From Lycium barbarum (Eukaryota > Streptophyta > Magnoliopsida > Solanales > Solanaceae): a stretch of 64,000 bases of DNA. The stretch is taken from contig NC_083345.1 in the NCBI RefSeq assembly GCF_019175385.1, positions 117,166,480 to 117,230,479 of the forward strand, read 5' to 3'. Shown piece by piece: positions 22,106 through 33,376 of the stretch. Position 1 is the stretch's first letter. Every line of letters begins with the position of its first letter. The position numbers were made by a program, and so were the translations under genes. Under the pieces are notes generated by a model. That model was not told the DNA's origin and did no database searches. It worked only from the letters and a program-made list of their open reading frames with translations.

Positions 22106-25100
22106 TTACCAGCTCACGCACGCGCATCGCATTTATCTTTGCATAATTAGAATAATAGTATTTATTTACCGTGGACTTTCAAAAAAAAGAAATATATTAT
22201 TGCACGACTATTATAACACCATATAATCTTATTACCCGAGTCCTAATAATCACACATTTTTGTATTAAGCAATATTCTGTCACCCTTGGTATATCATTAA
22301 TTAAAATGGGTCTTTTATTCAAGTTCAGAAGCCAAACTATTTCTCGCACTCAGTCCATATTTTTGATTTATCGGATTCCAAATCAAAGTCCAATCAACTC
22401 ATAAATATTTTCTGACCAACCCATATTTTGATCCCAATTTTTAGTCCAGTCCATCTTAATTCAGCCCATTCATTTAATACCCAGTCCAAAAAATAAATTG
22501 ACCCAGCCCACAAATTTTCGGATCCGGCCCATCCCGTTCAAAATAAGGGAAACCCTTTTAGGTTTCCCATTATTTTTTTCCTTTTCCCTTCTCACCTCCG
22601 CGCCTCCGTCTCCCTCCCCCCCTTTCCTCTTCCTCTCCGCCGTCTCCTCCACCTCCCCATCGTCGCCTCCACTACACCATCGCCTCCACTACACCACCAT
22701 CTCCCCATCCCCTTCCCTGCCACTCCCTTTCCCTTTACCCTAGCTGCCGCACACACACACCCCACTGTTTTTCTCCATCCCACGCGTCTGACACCTCCAC
22801 TACACCACGTTACCTCTGCCACCTCCACTTCCCACTACACCACGTTACCCTCACTGTCACCCCCATTTAGCTTTGTCCCCGCTCCTCTCAAATTCAAAAA
22901 CCTAATCCATCCTATAAATAATCCTATCCTGAGTCGTTTAGAGGGGCTGGAGTGGGAAGAATCCCCTTACAAAAAAAACGAGTTCTTGAACCCCAAAACT
23001 CCACTATAAAGATAGGTTTTTCAGTCGCAAAAAGGGCCGGAAAAATTAAAACTCTGAAAATCACAAGAAATCCCCCATAGACGAGATTAATTCTTTAGCT
23101 GTATTGTTCGATATCAAGTCAAAATCCACACCATTTTTGTTCTGTTTTGTCATTAGCATCTGTCTAGATTCGAAGGGTATACAAATTCGATTTTTTTTTT
23201 AGTGTTTCGCAGTAGATTTGAAGTGTTCGAGTGGATATCGAAACCTTTGCTCCACTTCGTTGCGCCCGAAGAAGGTAATTCTCCATTCCTTCTTTTTATT
23301 CTTTCGTTCTTTTTTTTTTTGCATTCATTGGTTGCCTTGTGTTATTTCGGTTTGTTATTCCATAATTCAGGCATGTTAGTTTAGTTCAGTTGATTTAGTT
23401 TGACAGCTAGCCTGCTTCTGTGTTGGTTCGTTTGTGTGGTTAAGCCTGGTTTCTATGATAATTTAGTTTAGTTGATCAAGCATGCTCACTCAGGCTTATA
23501 TTTTAGTTTTAATTCGTCAATGTTTTAATATGTGCTTTGTGTGTATTACAATGTTTAATATGTGCTGTGTGTGCTCACTCAGGTTGCATCTTTGAAACTA
23601 AAATGGCATGCTTAATAAGATATAAAGCTATCTATGCCATGAAGCTTAATTCATTTGGTTCATTGATTGGTTCCACAATAAGGATGCCAAAATGTGTTTA
23701 AGTATTGGAGTCTATGTCAATATCATGCCTAAACTACCGTGATTCTATACTCTTACCTTTTTTTTTTAAAAAGAAAAGCAAAGATCATGTATAAGTTCCT
23801 TTCAATATTAAAAGTTGCTTCCCCTATTAAAAGGGATTCCAACTAAATAGTGAGTCAGACCTTAATCTATGATCCACCTTTTTCTTCACTCCTTGCTTGA
23901 ATATCGGGAGAATGAATACACTGGTTTAACTAAGGCAGTTTGGCTCCCCTGTTTGGTCATATATTTATGCCTGGCATTCTTATTTCATCTCTTGCTTTAA
24001 AAGGAAGAAAGTTTAGGCCCTTAATATCATCTAGGAGGTTTGTCTGCCTTCATTGTGTTTTGGTTCAGTTTGGAGACATGTTTGAAGGTTCTTGATTGAT
24101 ATTTAGTTTGCATTATACTTATAGTAATCCTGTTAGTTTAAACATATCCGCGAGCATCATGTAATCTGTCCATGTTAAGCATGTATCTTGTGTTAGTTGA
24201 ATAATCTAGTGTAGAGTCCCGATATGTTAAGTCTTGAATCTGACTGCAAATATGTGTTAGTCTAGTTTTGATTATCATCTGTTTGAATATTGGTTCTATT
24301 GGTCTATTATTATGGTAGATGTAATGCTATGATTGGTCTGATTAAGTTTAGAAGTTGAATGCTTATTATAGTTTAATGTGTTTTTAACCCAAATTATCCT
24401 TCATGTTTCGAATAAGTCTATTGTTGTCCAATATATACTTGAGTATATATCATTCCGTAAGTTAATAAAGTGGAGCAGATCTGATCTATCACCTTATTTT
24501 TTTTTTTTTGGGTTTCGGGTTTCTATGCAATCATGGTTGTTTTGATATGTATTCAGTTAGGTAGTTTGTTCTATTTAATGTGTAGCTGGCATGAACTGTA
24601 TTTAGCCAGTTTAATTTATTTACCTAGTGTGGTAGTTGAGAGGAAACTATGTTTAGTTAGTAAGTCTTGCTCTGCTCAATGTTGTAACCAGTACAAAAAT
24701 TACACTCAAATGGCCTAGTTTGTTTTTTCTCAGTTTGAGGTTGAGGTCCTGATTAAAAGAGTTATGGGTTGATTTGATTGATCCTCTGCTAATAGATTGC
24801 GTAGTCAAAATACGATGCTTATTTTGTCAAATGGAAGTGTCCAAATCTCTGTCTATATGCTATACACTATGTGACTTTGCGTAAGTCTCCAGTTAACTCC
24901 CAATAATGCGTATGTGCGCGCCACTGCTGTTTGCCTACGAATTACGCGTATGTTACTCGAAGTATACTTAATGTATATATACATCACTTGTGTGTAATGC
25001 ATAGTTTATATTTCAGTTTGGTTTGCTCAAATTTTATGCGTTTGTTGTAAGTATATTTCAGTTGAAAATCTGCATATAAATGCATATCGAAGTTGTGTTC

Positions 25101-26600
25101 GTGAAATGCACTTGGATATACATAATATATATAATCAACAGAGTTGTTTTGCATTCATATGTTTGTATGTTTAACCTTATTGATCATATACTAATCTCTT
25201 TTCTCTCATATCTTTTATGCATGAACCTCATTCGCATTCGCCGATGTTGGGCTAAGGCCCAACGAAACCGCCTCTCCTTTCCGTCCAGCCCCTCTTTTCA
25301 CAGCAAAAAAAATGGAAAACATAAGTTCTGGGCCGAGGCCCATATGGTAGCAACAGTCTACAGCGAAAAAAAAGAGATTGTTGGGCCAAAGCCCAATGGC
25401 AGCCGTGATCGCCACAGCTTTAAGAATGGGTTGAGCCCATTCCCAATTGCAGCAGTTTTTTAGAATGGGCTGAGCCCATTTAAATTACATCTACTCCTCT
25501 ATTTTACTGTTGTTCATTTAAATTTGTATGGCATGATTAACTCTTTGTTTTATTTTGTTTTCTTAACTTAGATGAATTCTAGTAAATTTAGTGGGGATTA
25601 GTGTTAATCATGGGTAGTTAATTTAAGAGAAACCAACAATTAATTCCATAAGTTTCATTACCCTTTATGTTAAAATTATTTATAGTATTTATTATAATGG
25701 ATTTGCAAAATGGCATGACCAGATATTTCAAGTAAAGAGAATCATATTTTTACTATCATAGACATTTCAAAGCATTGTTAATACTCAAATATAAACTCTA
25801 GTATATTCATAGATAACTCTTCAAGTTTGAATCAATCATGCATTTAATTAAGCATAGTCAATAAAAGATAATTAAAAGAGAAAGAGAACTCACTTCCTTT
25901 TGCTTCCTATTAAAAAAAAAATAGTCTAGATTTTTCTACATAGTCATATTCATATCATACTATCTTATTCAAAGTTCAAATTAGAAGTCTTCCATTAAAA
26001 ACTATCACTCATATGCAAATTATCTTTCACAAGTTTTATTTTAAAATAGTATTAGTATTTAAAATCATATCAACATATCTTTAAGTATTATTTAGCATTT
26101 CAAATCTTCTTTTACTAAACGGCATTTGAAAGTTCCTTTCTATGTAAATTATCATATTTTTTATCAAGTCTTATTCTAGCTAATATTTCTCATTTAAAGC
26201 CTTAGTAATACCTATAAGTATTATTTTAAATAGCATTATTACCTTTTTTTTTTTCTTTTAAAACCTTAGCAATAATTTACGAATTATTTTCTTAATATTA
26301 TATTTGCGTTTAGTCTATATTAATTAACCTAAGTTTGGTCGGACAACCGTAGTTAGCGGATTCTAAAGGATGCCTAACCCCTTCCCTTTAGGATAATATA
26401 GAGTCTTTACCTACAATCACATTGGTTAAGCAGACTATTAATTGAGGTTTAGTTTTAACTTTCCCTTAGTTAATACTTAGGTGCCCTAATTCACCGTTAA
26501 ATTAATTAGGTGGCGACTCCTTAAAACAAAAATAAACAAAAACAGGAATCTCCAATACGTCATACTCCTAAATTTGACCCGGTTAAAATGGGGTGTGACA
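21890..26600. mobile_element. 4.7-kb solo LTR (Ogre/Tat-like?)
   Basis: Starts tgttgacacccaattttgtc and ends aaaatggggtgtgaca. The exact 5-bp duplication tctag lies at 21885-21889 and 26601-26605. There is no internal domain, so this is a solo LTR. Its great length resembles Ogre/Tat-type Ty3 elements; that lineage is inferred from length and ends only. It holds an (ATT)n run, a C-rich leader-like stretch (22560-22870) just upstream of the TATA-like cctataaata (22911-22920), and five short hairpins at 25246-25480. Small ORFs within are not credible genes. Confidence 0.82.
22041..22104. repeat. (ATT)n microsatellite
   Basis: About 20 uninterrupted ATT units inside the solo LTR. Confidence 0.95.
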
Positions 26601-26653
26601 TCTAGTACCGGACAAGTGCTAGGGGATTAAAACTTGAAGTTATTATGATATTA

Positions 26654-26866
26654 CTCCCTCTGTTTCAATTATATGAACCCATTTGATCGGGCACGATATT
26701 TAAGAAAGAGGGAAGACTTTGAAACTTGTGGTTCAAAATAAGCCTTGAAAATTTGTGTGGCTGTAAATCATTCATAAAGTGAATTTGTTTCCAAATTAGG
26801 AAAAAGGTCATTCATTTTGGCACGGACTAAAAAGGAAATAGGTTCAAACAAATTGAAACAGAGGAG
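26654..26866. mobile_element. Stowaway MITE
   Basis: Inverted ends ctccctctgtttcaatt / aattgaaacagaggag with TA on both sides (26652-26653, 26867-26868). At 213 bp it is a classic Tc1/mariner-derived Stowaway. It lies in the internal region of the zinc-knuckle element, just after the solo LTR. Confidence 0.9.
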
Positions 26867-26868
26867 TA

Positions 26869-27118
26869 TTATTATATATTATTTTCATATTATTTTCATA
26901 TTATTTTAATTTTATTATATTATTATTATATTATTATTATATTTTTATATTATTACTAGATATATTATCATTATTTAATTATCTTAAAAAAAATCTAATA
27001 TATAACAAGTGTTGGAGCAAGACTTGAAAAAAAAAATCTGAAAGAAAACTCGGTCCATGCACCTTCAAAATGAATCTTAATCAACCACGTAGAAATCTGG
27101 TAGAGAAGTTATTGTCAT
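26869..27118 (+). other. Internal leader of the zinc-knuckle element
   Basis: AT-rich (many atta words), non-coding, leading up to the zinc-knuckle frame. Confidence 0.5.
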
Positions 27119-28390
27119 GTGATTATTTCTTGTAATCTTTGTGGTGGGAACCATCATACATTGAATTGTCAATCAGTTATTTATGAATATGAAGATGATT
27201 GTGAACTCTTTGATGAGTTCACATATGGTGATTCCGAGAAATCAAAAGACATTGAAAAATTATCAATTAGAATCAACCAAAGGTCAGTTACTTGTGACTA
27301 TTGCGGTGAAAATCACCTCAGTCATGAATGTCAAGCAGGTAACACTTTCTCATATGGTGGTTCTCGGAGACTGAAAGACCTTGAAGAATTAATTGATAAA
27401 ATAAGTTAGAGGTCAGTCACATGTGATTTTTGTGGAGGCAACCACCAAAGCTTTGAATGCCAAACAGGTAACACAATCTCATACGGTATTTCTGAAAAAC
27501 TAAAATACATTGAGGAATTAATCAATCAAAGGTATGTTATTTGTGAATATTGTGGTGGAAGTTACCTTAGTCATGAATGCCAATCAGAAAATCCTATCTT
27601 TTTTGATTCATTTTATGAACAATCTCATGATGCTTCTAGTTCTTACATGTATAATGATTTTTATGGGTATAATGGCAATCCGGAATGCAATCAATACCTA
27701 AATTCTATGTGGAATCAAAGCAAGATGAGTCAACCACCTCAAGAGGAGAACAAAAGGTTTGAAGTGACTTTGTGTATCTATATGAAAAAGACAGAAGAAA
27801 AACATATGCAGGATCAAATAGCCATGATGCACTTAACAATGCAAGTAAATCACTTGGTAAGTATTGTAAACTCCTTAAATTTTGGTGGTGAACAAATAAA
27901 TGACATAACATCATGTGAGAATGAATCAACTCAAGAAGACGAGCCTTGTCAGAAAAAGGTTATCACTCAAGAAGAAGGTTTAGATCTAATGGAGATTGCT
28001 TACAATGAAGATTTGGCTGAATTTAATTCCACAAATGATGAGTGCATATCCGATTTTTCTTATCCACATAAATTGATTAATTTTGAAGAAAATGAGAATG
28101 AAGAGGTCACAAGCACAAATGAAATATCCTTTGATCGTTATTCTTCAATTTCTTCTAAACATTATAATTTTGTGGATTTTGTTATTGGAGATTTTCAGGA
28201 AAATGCATGGAATGATCTTCTTAAAAAATGCAAAATAGAGTTAAGGAAGATCATACACAATTGTTTGACTCCTCAAGACAAGGACAAAAAAGAGCGTTAT
28301 GTGAGAAAAAGAAAAATATTTTATGATATTCATGGTCAAATGAACTCCACGAGGAACCAGAAAAAGCAAAAAAGAAAACTTGATTCATAA
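27119..28390 (+). pseudogene. Zinc-knuckle protein of the 13535-31641 element, with internal amber codon
   Basis: A single frame runs from about 27104 to 28390 with one internal TAG (27407-27409) and another TAG just before it (27101-27103). It encodes four tandem modules of about 41-43 residues, each headed by a CX2CX3HX4C-type zinc knuckle: CNLCGGNHHTLNC, CDYCGENHLSHEC, CDFCGGNHQSFEC and CEYCGGSYLSHEC (the fourth has Tyr in place of His). An acidic middle and a very basic C-terminus follow (RKRK, KKQKRK). No protease or polymerase motif is present. It is the likely Gag-like product of the element. A single stop suggests recent decay or read-through. The C-terminal half is repeated at 31642-32327, where the terminal stop is replaced by Gln and an extra internal stop occurs upstream. 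Confidence 0.7.
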
Positions 28391-30107
28391 TTAGGAGTGG
28401 AGTACACAAGTTCTCGGAGAAAAAAAAAAGATTTAAGGGAGATTCTTTACCCTAAAAGAACATATTTTTATATATGTAATTTTCTCTCTTTTAATCTTGT
28501 TTCTAGTTATATATTTGATTTTTATGATTTTTTTCGCGAGTTTTTTTTTTTTTGGTGTCTTTGCAATTTTTTCCCTTCAATTTTTATTTTATCTTCCCGT
28601 AGCCATTGACCGTGAAGCAATGGAACATTATAAGTCCAGTAAGAAGGAGTGATCGTGCACTTGATTAATTGAGTTGGTTAATATCCATATCAATGTACAA
28701 CTAGAATACAAAATGATGGCCTCTGCAAAAACAATGTCACTTATACAGGAGTAACTCCATAGTGATTGGCATGCCTGAACGACTGGTTAATCAACCGCAT
28801 TTTGAACAATTTCATTATTGGCACAGGTAATTTTCTACTTTATACTTAAGCTAGGCTTTGAAAGTTAAGAGAGTTAACAAATGAACTTATTGCACACAGA
28901 AGGTGTGTGGTTGCAGTTTCTTTCAAGCTTTCTTCTGCAGTTGTATATTTGATAGCCAAAAAGATTTTTACTTTATTTTAAAATATGAATAATTTAATAT
29001 ATTATATAAAAATATGTCTCTTGTAAAATGCTAATCTATCAAAATAAAATTCTTATCATCCAATGTCAAATATATATTTTTTATATGTAACTCATAACTT
29101 CCTTGTTTGTGAGTTTATTTTTGTAAAGGAAAGAACTAATATCTTCAATACTTGGCAGGACTTTCTGAGATTGAGAAGCATTACGATCAAAAGCAAGCAG
29201 AATTTACAATCTTTATTCTAGAACTAGCCCCGAATGTCTTTTGAGGCGAAATCCTAGACAACACTGATTTTAAAAAAATGAATTAGGCTTTATTTGTTTA
29301 CCTTAGTCTTTTCTAAATATTGCACCAAAAACTCATTTTTTTTTTTTATCCCTAGAACCTATTTTGAAGCCTAAATATACTTTCTTTTTATTGACACATA
29401 AACCAGCTCAAATTTAAATATGCAATTCCATGCTTATGATTTGAAAGTCCTTTTTCAAAAAACAAGTTTGGAGCTCATTTTGAAAAACATCAAGAATTAA
29501 AGAAAAAGAAAAAAAAAGTGAGGGTAATCTCATGTACAAACATTATAAGTGCAAAAAAAAAAAAAAAAAAAAAAAGAGGGGGGGGGGGGGGGAGAAAAAA
29601 AGTATCAACTATCAAATATGTGAAAAGTCTGTAAAAAAAGAAAAAAAAAATCTGCTCCAAAGATGGAAAAAGGTAAGTCACTACAAATATAATCTTTATC
29701 CTACCAGCCTGAAGCAAACATTACAAGCCAAAAAAGTCCTAAATGATTTTGGAAGTCAGTGTTTAGTCTACATTAGTGGAGATAGACATAAGGGGTAAGC
29801 CTATGGACAAAAAGATGAAGAATACTCAATGCCGATGATCATAAAGTTATCAATTTCGGAGAAGTCCCAAAAAGAAAGAAGGTGCAACTTTTGTTGAATA
29901 AAAATAAAAGCATAAACAAGGTAAAGTTTTGACAAATATAGAAAATTTATAAAGTTAGAAAGCATGATAGATTTTATTTTTGATTAAATTTTCATTTTTC
30001 AAGAGTAGCCGTAATTTCAAAAAAAAAAAGGGGGGGGGGGGGGGTTCTACTTTTCTTTCAAAATTATTTTCCTCAAGGATGAGCAAAAATTCAAGTGTGG
30101 GGGTATT
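28391..30107 (+). other. 3' non-coding part of the zinc-knuckle element
   Basis: About 1.7 kb without a credible ORF. It contains homopolymer runs: A then G at 29553-29592, A then G at 30021-30043, and T at 28540-28552. It ends in the polypurine tract before the right LTR. Confidence 0.65.
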
Positions 30108-31641
30108 TGATGGATATAAATTATTCATGTAATTTCAGTATCGAAGTATAATAATTTAAAATAAAATATGAATAATTTATATCATATTCTCGCACTTTTC
30201 TAACAAATCTTGCAGGAAAAAGAATACATGGAAAAAGAGAAGAGCAAGAAATAAAAGTCCAGGAAGGAGGATGTACCCATGAAAACTTCACCAAAGACTA
30301 CACAAAGTCAAGAGATACAAAGTTGTGGCAAATTGTCAGCAACATTTCATGACAAATTATCATGTCAATTTCTCACCAAGATTGCATGATAAATTGCCAT
30401 GTAAAATTCTCATCAAGGATACAATATTATATTGATATTCTCTTGCAATTTCTCACCAAAGTCTTGTAGGAATTCTCCTATAAATAGGCATATGTTTTGT
30501 AGAAGAAAGAAACACATCTTTCATCCTATTTGCATCCAAGAGTGAAGAGGACACAAGAACTAGTCTTGGTGTCTCTCTTGGCTCTTTTTTGTAGTAAAAA
30601 AATATTCTCTTAGTCTTTATTTGTATTTAGTTTTCTACTCCATAATGGAGTAAGTTTCCATGGTTGGGATACTTAGATGAAGCTTGATGAAGCTATTGTA
30701 ATAAATATCTTTATTTTTATTATCTTCTTATGTTGAGATTTTCTCTTTATCAGCTTTATACACCAAGGTCTTTGATATTAATTATATCTATTATTGGATT
30801 TAATTATATCCCTTTACAAAAATCATTATCTTATTAATTTATTTCTTATTCGGGAGAAGAGAAAGATTTAAACAAGTTTATTGATTTAAATGATCTTTAT
30901 CTTATTTCTTTTAGTCCTAATTCTCGCGGAGGGATTAACTCAAATAAGTTTATTGATTAAAAAGATATTTATCTTATTTCTTTCAGTCCTAATTCTCACG
31001 GAGGGATTGACTCAAATAAGTTTATTGATTTAAGAGATCTTTGTCTTATTTCTTTCAATCCTAATTCTCACGGAGGGATTGACTCAATTAAATTCATTGA
31101 TTTAGCAAAAGCTAATCGAAAGAGGCTTTTGTTCACTTAGTGCACTCAACTAAGATAATTCTTGTTTGAAGCCATTACTTTAATTGATTAACTACACTAA
31201 TCGAAAGAGGTGTTATTAATTAATTATTGTTTAATGTCACTAATTACTTGTCAATAAATTAATAGTATTAGCGAGAGTGGTGCTATTAACATATTGTCGT
31301 TATGTGGAGTGATTGTATTAGAATTAAGGAATCATTCTTTAAACAAAGAAATAAATAATAAACTTTTGATTTTATTATTTATAATAATTTTATCTTGCCG
31401 ATTCAAAATATCCCAACCTCTATCTTTTATTAGAAAAATCCAAAATATTTCTTATTTTTTTTATTATAATTTTCAAGACTTTTGAACAACTCTTTTCATC
31501 AATTTGATCCTCTCAAATAGTAACAAAAATAATACAAATCTGTAGCCTAGGTGGTTTCAATCTCTGTGGGACGATATCTTAAATTTTACTATAATTTGAC
31601 AGGGTATGAGCAGAAAATACCTATGCACATTGGTTTCGTCA
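30108..31641 (+). repeat. Right LTR of the zinc-knuckle element
   Basis: Starts tgatggatataaatt after the purine tract, ends ttcgtca. About 2% different from the left LTR. It is not followed by host DNA but by a second internal fragment. Confidence 0.88.
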
Positions 31642-32330
31642 AATCTCCTTAAATTTTGGTGGTGAACAAATAAATGACATAACATAATGTGAGAATGAAT
31701 CAACTCAAGAAGACGAGCCTTGTGAGAAAAAGGTTATCACTCAAGAAGAAGGTTTAGATCTAATGGAGATTGCTTACAATGAAGATTTGGCTGAATTTAA
31801 TTCAACAAATGATGAGTGCATATCCGATTTTTCTTATCCACATAAATTGATTAATTTTGAAGAAAATGAGAATGAAGAGGTCACAAGCACAAATGAAATA
31901 TCCTTTGATCGTTATTCTTCAATTTCTTCTAAACATTATAATTTTGTGGATTTTGTTATTGGAGATATTCAGGAAAATGCATGGAATGATCTTCCTAAAA
32001 AATGCAAAATAGAGTTAAGGAAGATCATACACAATTATTTGACTCCTCAAGACAAGGACAAAAAAGAGCATTATGTGAGAAAAAGAAAAATATTTTATGA
32101 TATTCATGGTCAAATGAACTCCACGAGGAACCAGAAAAAGAAAAAAAGAAAACTCGATTCACAATTAGGAGTGGAGTACACAAGTTCTCGGAGGAAAAAA
32201 AAAGATTTAAGGGAGATTTTTTACCCTAAAAGAACATATTTTTATATATTTAATTTTCTCTCTTTTAATCTTGTTTCTAGTTATATATTTGATTTTTATG
32301 ATTTTTTTCGCGAGTTTTTTTTTATAATAA
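31642..32330 (+). pseudogene. Second, partial copy of the zinc-knuckle ORF C-terminal half
   Basis: Corresponds to 27871-28545 with a few per cent differences. A premature TAA replaces a Ser codon near 31684, and the later terminal TAA of copy 1 is CAA here, so the frame runs on to 32335. It is joined directly to the right LTR on one side and to an inverted LTR fragment on the other, so it is part of a rearranged element and not an independent gene. Confidence 0.75.
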
Positions 32331-33376
32331 AATAAAGATATTTATTATAATAGCTTCATCTAGTATCCCAACCATGGAAACTTACTCCATTATGGAGTAG
32401 AAAATAAAGGGAGCTTCAGTTTCTTAAAAATGGGCTCAAAAAAGGAAGGGCGCCTTCGGGGAGAACCAAAGGGAGCTTCAGTTTCCATTCCCCAAACTGT
32501 TAAAAAACAAAAATCATCTTTTTCTTTTTTCTTTTTCATTAGCTCTCCATGGGAGGGGTACAATTTAGATATATGCTAAGGTTTCAGACAATAAGGAAAT
32601 AAAATTTTGATCTGAATCCCATCCCTCAACCAATTTTTTGGAAATTCTGTTTCTGATAATTGAACACCATTATAAGTACATTTAATATGCATTTCTCTAT
32701 TCCATTCCTGCAAATCTTCAGACCATTCAGGAAGTTGCAAGAATAACATACGCCCAAGATTTTTGGCTATTATCAATGAAGGTAATAGAATATATTTTCG
32801 AAGAATTGATTGAGTTATTAACATGGAACCTCTTATTAATTGCGCAAAAGGAATGCTATACAAATAAAGACTAAGAGAATATTTTTTACTACAAGAAAGA
32901 GCCAAGAGAGACACCAAGACTAGTTCTTGTGTCCTCTTCACTCTTGGAAGCAAATAGGATGAAAGATGCATTTCTTTCTTCTACAAAACATATGCCTATT
33001 TATAAGAGAATTCCTACGAGGCTTTGGTGAGAAATTGCAAGAGAATATCAATATAATATTGTATCCTTGATGAGAATTTTACATGGCAATTTATCATGCA
33101 ATCTTGGTGAGAAATTGACATGATAATTCGTCATGAAATCTTGTTGACAATTTGTCACAACTTTGTATCTCTTGACTTTGTGTAGTCTTTGGTGAAGTTT
33201 TCATGGATACATCCTCCTTCCTGGACTTTTATTTCTTGCTTCTTCTCTTTTTCCATGTATTCTTTTTCCTGCAAGATTTGTTAGAAAAGTGCAAAAATAT
33301 GATATAAATTATTCATATTTTATTTTAAAATATTATACTTTTATACTGAAATTACATGAATAATTTATATCCATCA
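32331..33376 (-). mobile_element. Inverted LTR fragment forming the right end of the complex
   Basis: On the minus strand 33376 back to 32860 and then 32404 back to 32331 matches about 13535-14150 of the LTR (about 600 bp from its 5' end). It ends atccatca, the complement of the LTR start, and is followed by attac (33377-33381), matching attac at 13530-13534. So the whole 13535-33376 insertion is bounded by two LTR 5' ends facing outwards, with one target duplication. It is split by a plastid insert. Confidence 0.85.
32405..32859 (-). pseudogene. ycf1: Plastid ycf1 (TIC214) fragment transferred to the nucleus (NUPT)
   Basis: The minus strand encodes about 150 residues of the C-terminal region of plastid Ycf1, a component of the chloroplast protein-import machinery. 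It includes [48 protein letters not shown] and, after a stop, [11 protein letters not shown] and PSFFEPIFK. The reading frame is almost intact; TGG has become TAG at 32578-32576 (LKPW to LKP-stop). The 455-bp piece replaces about 7 bp of the inverted LTR sequence between gtagaaaa and tacaaataaag, as in end-joining repair. The few changes indicate a rather recent transfer. Not functional in the nucleus. Confidence 0.9.

Larger units (their letters stand above)
13535..31641 (+). mobile_element. Non-autonomous tRNA-Asp-primed LTR retrotransposon with zinc-knuckle ORF
   Basis: The left LTR is 13535-15064 and the right LTR 30108-31641 (about 1.53 kb each, roughly 2% different). Both start tgatggatataaatt. 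The primer site tggcgctgttgccgggga (15071-15088) fits the tRNA-Asp site used by Athila/Tat-type Ty3 elements. A polypurine tract aagtgtgggggtattt precedes the right LTR. After removing the nested elements, the internal part is only about 3.6 kb and encodes one zinc-knuckle protein (27119-28390). No protease, reverse transcriptase or integrase is seen, so it must have moved in trans. It is part of a larger complex ending at 33376. Confidence 0.85.

Noticed and set aside
22498..22828. Pro/Ser-rich and Arg/Gly-rich frames
   Set aside because: Low-complexity C-rich leader of the solo LTR; no domain.
32576..32971. 131-residue minus-strand frame taken as a nuclear gene
   Set aside because: It is a fusion by chance of an inverted LTR fragment with plastid ycf1 sequence.
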